A stretch of 64,000 nucleotides of DNA. Source: JBPOFY01 sp049889815 (GTDB lineage Bacteria; Verrucomicrobiota; Verrucomicrobiia; Opitutales; Coraliomargaritaceae). Below the pieces are notes generated by a model that ran no database searches, was not told where the DNA came from, and saw nothing but the letters and a program-made list of their open reading frames with translations. Each line of letters opens with the position of its first letter. The first letter of the stretch is position 1. The stretch covers positions 4,182 to 68,181 of the forward strand of contig JBMHCR010000008.1 in the NCBI GenBank assembly GCA_049889815.1, in the 5' to 3' direction. Position numbers and translations under genes: made by a program. Shown here piece by piece: positions 6,907 through 15,774 of the stretch.

Positions 6907-9783
6907 ATGCTGCCCGAAACCAGAAACGCCATCGCTCGCATTCCTCTTTTGCTCGTAGCTATCTGCTGCGGCTGCATCAGCCAAGCATCTGCCGACCAGG
7001 GATGGGCACACGAACGAAGTGACATCGCGGTAGACCCTGCCGTTCATTTCGGCGAATTGGAGAATGGTTTGCGCTATGTAATCCTCCCCAACAGCGAACC
7101 GCCAGGCCGAGTCTCACTTCGACTCCATGTGGCAAGTGGATCACTCGATGAAGCAGAAGATCAGCGCGGACTCGCGCATTTCCTCGAGCATATGGCGTTT
7201 AACGGCAGCCGAAACTTCCCAAATGTAGAGGAGCTCATTCCACAGATGCAGCGTCTGGGGATCGCATTCGGTGCACATGCCAATGCTTACACCTCGTTCG
7301 ATGAAACAGTCTACATGCTGGACCTCCCAAACACGGATGTCGAAACACTGGATCTTACCTTCACAGTGATGCGTGACTTTGCTGATGGCGCCTTGCTTGC
7401 AGCCGAGGAGATTGAGAAAGAACGCGGCGTAGTGATTGCTGAGCTAAAGTCGCGCGACTCTGTTCAGATGCGCCTGATGGAACAGCGTCTAGAATTCATG
7501 ATGCCCGACCATCTGGTGTCGAAACGCCTCCCCATTGGTTTGGAAACAGTCATTCAAAACGCCAGCCGCGAACCCTTTGTCAGATACTATGAAGACAACT
7601 ACACTCCCGACAACATGGTCTTCGTAGCCGTCGGTGACATCGAAGTAGCTGCGTTCGAAGCGCGTATCCGCGGGGCCTTTGATTCGATGGCGCCAGCCGA
7701 GGCTGAAGCTCCAAAGGTTGAAATGGGCACACTCCCGTCTGGCTACGACTTCAGGGCTGGTGTCTTTTCGGACGAGGAAGTCAGTGCTGATAGCCTCAGT
7801 CTTTCCTTTCTCCGTTCCTACACCCCCGAGCTAGACACCGTTGCCAATCGAAATAAATATTTGCCGATTAAAGTCGCCTACGCGGTGATCAATCGCCGCT
7901 TTCAAATTCTTTCAAAACAAGAAGGCAGCCCAATCTCTGAAGGATCCGCAGGCCAATCATTCTGGATGAACATGATCGAAAGCCACTCAGTCGGCGTGAA
8001 TCCGGAAGAGGGCAAATGGCGAGATGCAGTGAGCGTTTTGGAGCAGGAGCTCCGCCGCGCACTTAAACACGGTTTTACGCAGTCTGAGATCGGTGAGATC
8101 AAGGCAAATCGGCTGAACGCGATGAAAGAATCAGTCAAACGTGCAGGCACTCGCAAATCCCCGGGACTCGCGTCTGCAATTGTCGGTTCGGTCCATGACG
8201 ACTACGTCTTCGATCACCCCGAGGAAAGCCTACGGATCTACCTTGAAGGCGAACATTTAATTACTCCCGAAGCTTGTCATGAAGCATTGCAAACTACGTG
8301 GGCGGGTGCGGACCTAAACCTGATTCTCACCACCAAGACTGAGACGGAAAACACCAAGAAAAAGCTCGAAGAGCTATACTTGAAGAGTCAGGTCATCGCC
8401 GTTTCCGCACCCAAGGTTCTGGAAACCAAGGATTTCGCATACACCGACTTCGGCACTCCTGGAACCATCGTCAATAAAACACATATTGAAGATCTAGACT
8501 TCATGCAACTCACACTCTGCAACAACATTCGTGTGAACCTAAAGCAAACCGACTTTCAAGAAAACGCCATTAGTCTCGTGGCCCGCTTTGGAAATGGGAT
8601 CCTCACTCAGCCCGCAGACAGCACTGGACTCAACATGGTAGCCTCGGCATATCTCAACGGCGGAGGACTTGGCGAACACAGCAACGATGAGCTTCGACGC
8701 ATCCTGGCTGGGCGTAATGCGAGTGCTTCGTATAGTGTTGGCGACGACGCATTCAGCCTATCTGGCGACACGACTCCAGACGACCTTGAGCTGCAGTTGC
8801 AACTCATGTGTGCCATGCTTACAGATCCAGGCTATCGCGACGAAGCGCTCCGGCAGTTCCACAAGCAAGTGCCTGCAATTGAAAACCAACTCAAGCACAC
8901 CCTTGCGGGAGCGGCAGCCGATATGACGGCTTGGGTCCATGGTAGCGACACGCGTTTTGCAAAAGTCGACCCAGAGAAATTGCTCACATATACGAAAAAG
9001 GACGTGCAGGCATGGTTTGCCGACGAGCGATCCAGCGGTTATCTGGAGCTAAACATCGTCGGCGATTTTGATCCTGAAACCGCGATCCCAATCATCTTAA
9101 ACACCTTCGGTGCTCTTCCGGACCGCGCAGCTGATCAGCCTGCGCTGGTCAAAGAGCGTAAGATCCACATGCCAGAATTCCCTGCTGAGCGAGGTTTCTC
9201 CTACGATTCAAAAATTGACAAAGCGGTCGCGCTACTCAGCTGGCAGATCGATCTCGAGCCGACCGATGTAAAGAAACTCCGCCGTATGAATGTGTTGTCC
9301 TCCGTTGTGCGTGATCGCCTTCGCAAAAAACTGCGCGAGGAACTGGGCTCCACTTACAGCCCGAGTGCGAGTTTCGGCGCTGACTTCGTCTTCAATACGT
9401 CTACCTTCAGCACCAACTCAGTGGCCACCAAAGCCGAAGTCGGAACGATTCAAGGGCACATGAAAGCGATCCTTTCTGACCTTCTCACCAACGGCATCGA
9501 TGAGGACGAGTTTCAGCGGGCAATTGAACCCGTGAAATCGAATCTTGAGCTCACACTCCGCCAGAACAGCTATTGGCTTGGCACCGTGCTCAGCGGTTCA
9601 ACAACCAAGCCGTATCAACTCGACTGGGCTCGTGAACGCGATGCAGACTATGCCTCGATTACTGTAGCAGAAGTAGAAGCACTCGCAAAACGCTACCTGC
9701 TGCCCGAGAACGCAGCTGTCATCGAACTCGCTCCGGAAGCTCCCGAAACTCAGGCTTCCGAATCCGAATCGTCTAGTTTATAG
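6907..9783 (+). CDS. M16-family zinc peptidase, exported (pitrilysin/PqqL-like)
   Basis: This 958-residue protein has a signal peptide (about residues 1-29, ending ASA). The inverted zinc motif HFLEH is at 91-95, and the downstream glutamate ligand falls in EEIEKER (about 167-172), the spacing expected for M16. A second, catalytically silent M16 half follows, as usual in this two-domain clamshell family. Peptides in the periplasm are the likely substrates. A cysteine-rich stretch in the signal peptide (ICCGC) hints at a lipoprotein but is not a canonical lipobox. Its last 34 bp overlap a convergent gene. Confidence 0.92.
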   Translation: MLPETRNAIARIPLLLVAICCGCISQASADQGWAHERSDIAVDPAVHFGELENGLRYVILPNSEPPGRVSLRLHVASGSLDEAEDQRGLAHFLEHMAFNGSRNFPNVEELIPQMQRLGIAFGAHANAYTSFDETVYMLDLPNTDVETLDLTFTVMRDFADGALLAAEEIEKERGVVIAELKSRDSVQMRLMEQRLEFMMPDHLVSKRLPIGLETVIQNASREPFVRYYEDNYTPDNMVFVAVGDIEVAAFEARIRGAFDSMAPAEAEAPKVEMGTLPSGYDFRAGVFSDEEVSADSLSLSFLRSYTPELDTVANRNKYLPIKVAYAVINRRFQILSKQEGSPISEGSAGQSFWMNMIESHSVGVNPEEGKWRDAVSVLEQELRRALKHGFTQSEIGEIKANRLNAMKESVKRAGTRKSPGLASAIVGSVHDDYVFDHPEESLRIYLEGEHLITPEACHEALQTTWAGADLNLILTTKTETENTKKKLEELYLKSQVIAVSAPKVLETKDFAYTDFGTPGTIVNKTHIEDLDFMQLTLCNNIRVNLKQTDFQENAISLVARFGNGILTQPADSTGLNMVASAYLNGGGLGEHSNDELRRILAGRNASASYSVGDDAFSLSGDTTPDDLELQLQLMCAMLTDPGYRDEALRQFHKQVPAIENQLKHTLAGAAADMTAWVHGSDTRFAKVDPEKLLTYTKKDVQAWFADERSSGYLELNIVGDFDPETAIPIILNTFGALPDRAADQPALVKERKIHMPEFPAERGFSYDSKIDKAVALLSWQIDLEPTDVKKLRRMNVLSSVVRDRLRKKLREELGSTYSPSASFGADFVFNTSTFSTNSVATKAEVGTIQGHMKAILSDLLTNGIDEDEFQRAIEPVKSNLELTLRQNSYWLGTVLSGSTTKPYQLDWARERDADYASITVAEVEALAKRYLLPENAAVIELAPEAPETQASESESSSL

Positions 9784-10157
9784 CCAGGTGTAGCATAGCT
9801 AGGTGCAAATTGAATGAGACTCACAACCGCGACCATTAGGATTGCGATTTGATTCTGTGGGTAATCGGGGCCGACCAAAAAAAGTGAAACAAAAATTGCT
9901 TGTTCGGTAAGTGCAAGCCCCACAATCATTGTGACAAGGAGCTTTGGTTGCTGCTTTAACTTGGGGATCACCAGCCAGCGCACACCTGTAGCAATAAGGA
10001 TCGGGATAAAACAAATAGCCCAGACCCAGGCTGACATGGGCTCGGCAACGTTTTCACCTTCAGGAAAACCCCCACCGACAACAAAGTGAACGATAAATGC
10101 CGACTGTAAAAATACGAACCAAATGATCCAAAACACGATGGATTGTTGTTTACTCAT
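9750..10157 (-). CDS. Small four-helix membrane protein of unknown function
   Basis: The 135-residue product has four predicted membrane helices: around residues 7-27, 42-60, 72-94 and 101-118. The C-terminal tail is short and acidic. I do not recognise the family. It starts at an ATG (10155-10157), and its 3' end runs 34 bp into the convergent M16 gene, an unusually long tail-to-tail overlap. Base use looks like its neighbours, and the regular hydrophobic pattern argues that it is a real gene. Confidence 0.7.
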   Translation of the reverse strand: MSKQQSIVFWIIWFVFLQSAFIVHFVVGGGFPEGENVAEPMSAWVWAICFIPILIATGVRWLVIPKLKQQPKLLVTMIVGLALTEQAIFVSLFLVGPDYPQNQIAILMVAVVSLIQFAPSYATPGYKLDDSDSEA

Positions 10158-10226
10158 ACCGTCGAATATCGGTTGTCAGAAACTCGAGAGCCATACTATT
10201 CTTTTCTCATTTCCGCTGCTTGTAAT

Positions 10227-10631
10227 ATGCCCAGCTTACTCAGAGAACTCAGTATCCTATTATTGCTCACCGCATTGGGTGTGGCGTATTCGCTACTCAG
10301 CGGTCACGCACTTGCGCCTGGGGAGCCCCAAAAACTTGAAGCGGGCGAGATTTTATTAGTAGACGCTGAGGTAATCAATCCAATCTGGATCGATGCGCGC
10401 AGCGATTTCGAATACCAACTCGCGCATATGAACGGGGCCCTTTTGTTGAATGATGACACTTGGGATACCGGTTTCTTCGAGTTAATGAGCGCATGGCTCG
10501 AAACTCCGCGACCGATCATTGTTTACTGCGCCAGCTCTAGATGTGATGCGAGCAAGCGCATTGCAGCACGTTTGAGAAATGACCTACCAGACGCCGAGGT
10601 TTACAGCTTACACGGAGGATGGCGCCCGTGA
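10227..10631 (+). CDS. Membrane-anchored rhodanese-domain protein
   Basis: Residues about 8-25 form a hydrophobic anchor, after which a single rhodanese domain follows in the presumed periplasm. WIDARSDFEY marks its start and VYCASSRCDASKRIA carries the active-site loop with the catalytic cysteine. The end EVYSLHGGWRP is also typical. Rhodaneses move sulfane sulfur or act as redox or arsenate-type enzymes; the substrate here is unknown. I start at the ATG at 10227 because an upstream in-frame start adds non-family sequence. It overlaps the next gene in a GTGA arrangement. Confidence 0.85.
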   Translation: MPSLLRELSILLLLTALGVAYSLLSGHALAPGEPQKLEAGEILLVDAEVINPIWIDARSDFEYQLAHMNGALLLNDDTWDTGFFELMSAWLETPRPIIVYCASSRCDASKRIAARLRNDLPDAEVYSLHGGWRP

Positions 10632-11086
10632 AGAAGTTCGGTAGCTACACACCGCTGTTACTCCTCCTTGCCCGCCTGGTTTTAGCGGGGACCTTTGTCC
10701 TTGCCGCAATTCCAAAAATTGGAGACCCCATCGCATTTGGCGCTGCTGTGGAGGGCTTTCAGATTGTGGATGATGCACGGGTAAACTGGATCGCGGTTAT
10801 ACTTCCGTGGTTTGAGCTGATCGTGGGGATTGGCCTTTTAGTTCCCATGATTCGCAGGAGTAGCGCCATATGCATTAGTATCCTTTTGGTAACATTTATC
10901 AGTCTCCACGCTAGTGCATGGCAACGGGGCTTGGACATATCCTGCGGCTGTTTCGGCACCGAAGCGGAACTCACAACCAATTATGGATTACTGATACTAA
11001 GAAATCTAGCTCTTCTATCCATCGCCATCTGGGTGCTTCGCAGGGATCTAAAGATCCATAAACAAACATCAAAGGTTGCCAATTAG
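10628..11086 (+). CDS. MauE/DoxX-like four-helix membrane protein
   Basis: The product (152 residues from GTG at 10628) has four membrane helices and the motif ISCGCFG near residue 105, typical of MauE-like proteins that are associated with disulfide or redox maturation outside the cytoplasm. GTG 10628 overlaps the TGA of the rhodanese gene by 3 nt and has GGAGG at 10614-10618, 9 nt upstream. An ATG at 10619 sits directly on that Shine-Dalgarno and is less likely. The pairing with a membrane rhodanese and a DUF1573 protein suggests a shared thiol/sulfur role (inference). Confidence 0.85.
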   Translation: MKKFGSYTPLLLLLARLVLAGTFVLAAIPKIGDPIAFGAAVEGFQIVDDARVNWIAVILPWFELIVGIGLLVPMIRRSSAICISILLVTFISLHASAWQRGLDISCGCFGTEAELTTNYGLLILRNLALLSIAIWVLRRDLKIHKQTSKVAN

Positions 11087-11115
11087 CGCCACCTAATTAC
11101 TCGTCGACGATTGCT

Positions 11116-11778
11116 ATGATCGATACTGTCCGCACTCTTGTCACTTTGCTTTGCGTCGCTACATATATTTCAGCGTCCACATTGACGTGGGATCAAACAG
11201 AGGCTCGCATCGAACTGAAGCCCGATGAGAAAGAGGCGCGCGCGACATTCACGGTTACTAACAACGGTGACAAGCCTGTGCGGATCGCACGAATCAAAAC
11301 CAGTTGTGGGTGCACCGGGTCGATTGTGAATCGAAAAATTGTGGAGCCCGGCAAGTCTGCCGAAATCGTTGGCACTTTCCACAAAGGTAAGCGCCAAGGC
11401 CTGAATCATAATAGGCTGGAAGTCTTTATAGAGAATCAGCCCAACGCAATCGCCACACTGCACATGATCGTGCAAATCCCCGAGCTTATAAATCTGCAGC
11501 CGAAGATTCTCTATTGGAACAACGAATCCAAGAAGACCGAACGACCTGTCCGTATTCAACTAGACAAACGATACGTCGAACAAATCTCTAGTATCGACTA
11601 CAACAAGGAGCACCTGACTCTATCGTGGGAACCGGATCCTGCGGACAAAGAAAAGGAGCTTATTCGAATCCTGCCGAAATCGTTTGATCGCGTGATTCGC
11701 GAGACCATTCTCATCAAAGCCAAAGGCAAAGACGGGGCCGATGCCGAAGCTCGGCTACATCTGTTCGTGCAACCCTGA
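11116..11778 (+). CDS. DUF1573-family exported protein
   Basis: A signal peptide (about residues 1-20, ending ISAS) precedes a DUF1573 immunoglobulin-like domain (about 25-115), with the hallmark KTSCGCTGSIV near residue 61-71. A second beta domain of about 100 residues follows. The family is common in Bacteroidetes, Planctomycetes and Verrucomicrobia, and its function is unknown. It follows the MauE-like gene by 29 bp, completing a three-gene unit of exported or membrane proteins with paired cysteines. Confidence 0.85.
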   Translation: MIDTVRTLVTLLCVATYISASTLTWDQTEARIELKPDEKEARATFTVTNNGDKPVRIARIKTSCGCTGSIVNRKIVEPGKSAEIVGTFHKGKRQGLNHNRLEVFIENQPNAIATLHMIVQIPELINLQPKILYWNNESKKTERPVRIQLDKRYVEQISSIDYNKEHLTLSWEPDPADKEKELIRILPKSFDRVIRETILIKAKGKDGADAEARLHLFVQP

Positions 11779-11795
11779 GTCGTCGCCCAAAGGCG

Positions 11796-13313
11796 CTATT
11801 TGCCGAGATCGTATTGATCGATGCGCTTGCGCAAAGTCGCCCGCGTCATGCCCAGGATTTCAGCTGCTTTGACCTGCTTGCCTCCGCTTTCCTTGATTGC
11901 TCGAGCGATGATCTCACGTTCCATATGCTCGAGAATGTTTTTTCCCTGCTGCTCGCGCAAAACACTGTAGGCTCCGTCAAATGGATCCACAGCAGGAGCA
12001 CCCATCATTTCTTCATCCACCGTTGAGCGACGCTTCGGAGACGCAGAAGCGCCTGAGTCGCCGGCCGCTTCATCCTGGGCAGAAGCAGCAGGAATTATTT
12101 GCGACGACGAACCAACAGCACTAACGACCTCCTCGGGCAGATCTTTGATCAGAATCATTTCTCCCTGAGCCATCACAGCACTGCGGTAAATAACGTTTTC
12201 AAGTTCACGGACGTTACCCGGCCATTTGTAATTCGTCAGCAATGACAAGGCTTCCGCTGAAATTGATTTCGCGTCCGCCTTGCTGTCGCGCGCGAGTCGC
12301 TTGAGTACAAAATCGATCAAAGGTGGCACGTCCTCCATGCGTTCGCGCAATGGCGGCAATTGAATACGAACTACATTCAGTCGGTAGTATAGGTCCTCAC
12401 GAAACGTCTTTTCATTTACCATCTCCTCTAGCGGCTTATTGGTAGCCGCAAGCATGCGAACGTTCACTTTGATGGTTTCACTACTGCCAACACGCTGAAT
12501 CTCTCCTTCTTGCAGAGCTCGTAAGATCTTTGTCTGTGTCGGCAATGCCATATCGCCAATTTCGTCGAGGAAAATCGTGCCCCCATCGCACAGTTCAAAC
12601 TTTCCAATCCGCTGGCTCGTTGCGCCTGTGAAGGAGCCCTTTTCATGCCCAAATAGTTCGCTTTCGATCAAGTTCTCAGGAATGGCAGCGCAATTGACTG
12701 CAATGTATGGTTTCTGGGCCCGAAGACTATTTTGATAGATCGCCCGCGCAATGAGCTCCTTTCCGGTACCGCTTTCTCCAGTGACCATTACCGTGACATC
12801 ACTCGCAGCGACCTGACCAATCATCTTAAAAACCGTCTGCATAGCGGAGGAGCTTCCGATGATTCCGCCTTCCACATCTTCCTGACTGATGCCTTTCTCC
12901 TCTTGGCCCTCGGCATTCGCTCGACGCAGGTCACTGGATGCAGCTAAAGCAGATTCAGTGAGCGTTAAGATCTTTTCCAGATCAAAGGGCTTCATGATGT
13001 AGTCGAAGGCGCCAAATTTCATCGCCTCGATCGTCGTTTGAGTCGTGCCATAAGCAGTCATCAAAATAATCATCGCATTTGGATTGATGCCGCGAAGGTG
13101 CTGAAGTGCCTCCATCCCGCTGATTCCGGGCATACGATTATCCAGCAGAATAGCATGCACCTTCTGCTTTTGTGCCATCTCAAGGCCTTCCTCTCCACTC
13201 GCAGCCTCAAGAACCTCGTAACTCCTCGCCGAAAGGACGCGTTTCAGCGAATAACGCAGATCGTCATCGTCATCAATCACAAGGATTCTTGGTTTATCGT
13301 CCACAGCAGCCAT
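11796..13313 (-). CDS. NtrC-family sigma-54-dependent response regulator
   Basis: The 505-residue protein has three parts. The receiver domain (about 8-120) has the acid pocket DDDDD at 14-18, phospho-acceptor Asp58 and Lys108. The AAA+ domain (about 150-385) has Walker A GESGTGKE (179-186), the sigma-54 contact loop GSFTGA (226-231, Ser for the more common Ala) and Walker B GTIFLDE (245-251). A Fis-type helix-turn-helix ends it (KAAEILGMTRATLRKRI). It activates sigma-54 promoters when phosphorylated. No histidine kinase lies nearby, so its partner and targets are unknown. The ATG at 13311-13313 is the start; the upstream in-frame codon is TTG. Confidence 0.95.
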   Translation of the reverse strand: MAAVDDKPRILVIDDDDDLRYSLKRVLSARSYEVLEAASGEEGLEMAQKQKVHAILLDNRMPGISGMEALQHLRGINPNAMIILMTAYGTTQTTIEAMKFGAFDYIMKPFDLEKILTLTESALAASSDLRRANAEGQEEKGISQEDVEGGIIGSSSAMQTVFKMIGQVAASDVTVMVTGESGTGKELIARAIYQNSLRAQKPYIAVNCAAIPENLIESELFGHEKGSFTGATSQRIGKFELCDGGTIFLDEIGDMALPTQTKILRALQEGEIQRVGSSETIKVNVRMLAATNKPLEEMVNEKTFREDLYYRLNVVRIQLPPLRERMEDVPPLIDFVLKRLARDSKADAKSISAEALSLLTNYKWPGNVRELENVIYRSAVMAQGEMILIKDLPEEVVSAVGSSSQIIPAASAQDEAAGDSGASASPKRRSTVDEEMMGAPAVDPFDGAYSVLREQQGKNILEHMEREIIARAIKESGGKQVKAAEILGMTRATLRKRIDQYDLGK

Positions 13314-13453
13314 AATCAATTAGCAAAGTTTAGATACCCGCTGCCACCTACTAGGCAAGAGTGGAGCTCGAATACCTTTATATCCACTAGCCAGAAATGG
13401 AAGCATTAAACCCTTCGGAGAATTCAGATAACTCAAACACTCCGAGCGCCAAT

Positions 13454-13717
13454 TTAAAAATAGTGACGCAGCAGACCGAACCAGGTAACGACCAAACTGA
13501 AAAGGATCCCCACGATGCCTATCACGGTCAGGAATCGCTGAAATTGCGTATGCTTAATCGCGTTTCCAACACCGAACAAATTCTTGCAGAATGAATTACG
13601 CATGGAACGCTTGGCTTCCTCACTTGAGACAAGTAGGGAAATTCCCAAGATCCCCGGAAGTACGCAAACGACCATCTTGACGATTAGGAGGATGAACTGT
13701 GCATTGAGAAGCCCCAT
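13454..13717 (-). CDS. Small two-helix membrane protein of unknown function
   Basis: This 87-residue product has hydrophobic segments near residues 4-30 and 62-84, linked by a charged loop (SSEEAKRSMRNSFCKN). I know no family for it. The start is the ATG at 13715-13717; the longer frame begins with TTG. It lies alone between the divergent NtrC-type gene and the TonB receptor. An opposite-strand frame covers part of the same stretch but looks less protein-like. Confidence 0.6.
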   Translation of the reverse strand: MGLLNAQFILLIVKMVVCVLPGILGISLLVSSEEAKRSMRNSFCKNLFGVGNAIKHTQFQRFLTVIGIVGILFSLVVTWFGLLRHYF

Positions 13718-13878
13718 AACTGCAAAAGCCGCAGGCAACCGTGCGGTCGAATGACTGGAGATGCGCTAAACTGAAGCTTTTGCAACCCTAAAATGAGGCT
13801 AAGTCCAATTGTTAATCTTAAGGGGATTAAACTTAATATTTGACTTTTTGGATCCATCTCTCCCTTTGTGGACCAAAA

Positions 13879-15744
13879 ATGAATATAACTGCAACAAAAA
13901 CCACTATCAAACTGTGTGCCGCACTCTGCATGGCCGGGCCCCTTCTCGCCACGGAAGAAACCGTGACCGAAATACCAACGCTCTATGTGGATGCTCAGCA
14001 AACCGCCAACAGTACCCCTGTCGCTACATTTGAGACGCCAATTTCGAACCTCGAGTTTGAGCCGCGCGTAGACTTGCAGTCCCGCAATATGGGAGAGGCA
14101 CAGGCAGACGTCAGCATTCGTGGTGGTATTTTCGAAAACACTGGCTTCCGAATTGGAGCGGCGACGCTGATCGACCCACAAACCGGGCATTATTCTGCCG
14201 AAATCCCAATTGCTCCAGAAATGCTCTTGGGGCCTAATGTCCTGACTGGGGCGACCAATGCGCTCTACGGCTTCAATAGCACTGCCGGCACCATCAGTTA
14301 CGGCTGGAAGGAGATGGCGGAAGGTGGAAGTTTTACCCTCGGCTTCGGCGACCAAAATCTCAACTTTCAACGCATCCACCATGGGGTTAAGGGTCTCTTA
14401 GGTGAAAGCAGCGACTGGACTTGGGGCGTCGAGGCGGAATACTCCCGTTCGGAGAGCGACGGCACGATCCGCTACGCAGACCACGACTTCGAGCGCTACA
14501 CAGGGCGCGTGCAGCTTGTGGGGCCCAACTCTCAGACTGATTTATTCGCAGGCTATCAGGATAAATTCTTTGGCCTATTTGGTATGTATACCGGCGAGGC
14601 CTTCACCGCATTTTCTCCATTTGAAACGGAAAACTTGAAAACTCGACTTCTCATTCTGAATCACCTGCAAAGCTATGGAAGCGAGAGTCACGTGGAGCTG
14701 ACCGCCTACAGCCGACGCCATAGCGATCACTACCAATTCAACCGCTTTAGCCCCGACAACCGCTTTGTTCACGAAACAAACGTCCGCTCCATTGCGGTTG
14801 CCGGAACGCATCAACAGACAGAGCACCTCGCGCTCAATTACTCAGCGCAACTCGCCTCCGATGAAATTGAGTCCACAAATCTTGAAAACAGCTTCACCTC
14901 AAGGCGCTACTACAAGGCCAGTCTGATGCCTGAGTATTCTTTTCAACTTTCCGAGAATGAAACGCTAACCATAGGTTCGGGCGCTTCCTTCGATGACACC
15001 AATCGCAACGATTCAGAGTTTTCTACAATAGCCAGCATTGCGTGGGATCGCGAGCAGAACAACGGGGACCACGACCGAGTATACCTCAGCTATGCAGAAA
15101 GCAGTCAAGTTTCTGGCTACACTGCTATCGGTGGCGGGACCTCTGGACTTTTCGCTAGCGATGCTACTCTTGATCGTGAAACCAGCCAGAATCTTGAGTT
15201 GGGAGCACAGTTCGAGCGCTCGACTGGGAGTCTCAACTTGGCTGTTTTCTACCGCTGGGATGATGATTTGACAGATTGGACCTTCGAAGAAAGCAACGTT
15301 AACGCACGCACAGCGAACCCAGTCGATATTGAAACCTTCGGCCTCGAATTGATCGGCACAAGAAAATGGAACGCCGTTGAAGCAATTGCCAGCTACACCT
15401 ACCTGCATAAGGACGAGGACTATGGGAGTCCCGATATTGTAGGCAGCTTCTACGCGTTGAACTTTCCCGAGCACCGCGTGACCCTGGGCATCATCTGGAA
15501 CCCCATCGAATGGCTGCAGATCCGAGTCGACAACGAGTGGCGCAGCCAAGAAGACAACGAACTGCGCAGCAGCGAGGATACCGCCTTGTTTACCCATGCT
15601 GCCATTGGTTTTTTCCCATCCCAAGTGGATGGGCTGGAAATTTTCATCGCCGTCGATAATGCGTGGGACGATGATTTTCAGGACGTTCCCGGAACGCCTG
15701 GGCGCAGCGATCAGTACTCGACTGGTATGACCCTAAGGTGGTGA
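13879..15744 (+). CDS. TonB-dependent outer-membrane receptor
   Basis: The 621-residue product has a signal peptide (about residues 1-25, ending LLATEE), a plug domain with DVSIRGGIFENTGFRIG and GPNVLTGATNALYGFNS, and a C-terminal barrel of alternating aromatic beta-strands. It ends in GMTLRW, with the terminal aromatic expected for outer-membrane insertion. It would import a large or scarce ligand (siderophore, cobalamin or glycan) using TonB energy; no partner gene identifies the ligand. I see no riboswitch or Fur box in the upstream 160 bp. It is short for the family, so the barrel may be compact. Confidence 0.88.
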   Translation: MNITATKTTIKLCAALCMAGPLLATEETVTEIPTLYVDAQQTANSTPVATFETPISNLEFEPRVDLQSRNMGEAQADVSIRGGIFENTGFRIGAATLIDPQTGHYSAEIPIAPEMLLGPNVLTGATNALYGFNSTAGTISYGWKEMAEGGSFTLGFGDQNLNFQRIHHGVKGLLGESSDWTWGVEAEYSRSESDGTIRYADHDFERYTGRVQLVGPNSQTDLFAGYQDKFFGLFGMYTGEAFTAFSPFETENLKTRLLILNHLQSYGSESHVELTAYSRRHSDHYQFNRFSPDNRFVHETNVRSIAVAGTHQQTEHLALNYSAQLASDEIESTNLENSFTSRRYYKASLMPEYSFQLSENETLTIGSGASFDDTNRNDSEFSTIASIAWDREQNNGDHDRVYLSYAESSQVSGYTAIGGGTSGLFASDATLDRETSQNLELGAQFERSTGSLNLAVFYRWDDDLTDWTFEESNVNARTANPVDIETFGLELIGTRKWNAVEAIASYTYLHKDEDYGSPDIVGSFYALNFPEHRVTLGIIWNPIEWLQIRVDNEWRSQEDNELRSSEDTALFTHAAIGFFPSQVDGLEIFIAVDNAWDDDFQDVPGTPGRSDQYSTGMTLRW

Positions 15745-15774
15745 TGCGGCAAACTTCGCTCTAACCATCTGGTC

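Noticed and set aside
13397..13594. 65-residue + strand frame after the NtrC-type gene
   Set aside because: It is polar and low-complexity with no family features and overlaps the opposite-strand two-helix membrane protein, which looks more protein-like.
14690..14702. CACGTG core inside the TonB receptor gene as a second parS
   Set aside because: Only the central hexamer matches; the outer TGTT/AACA positions do not.
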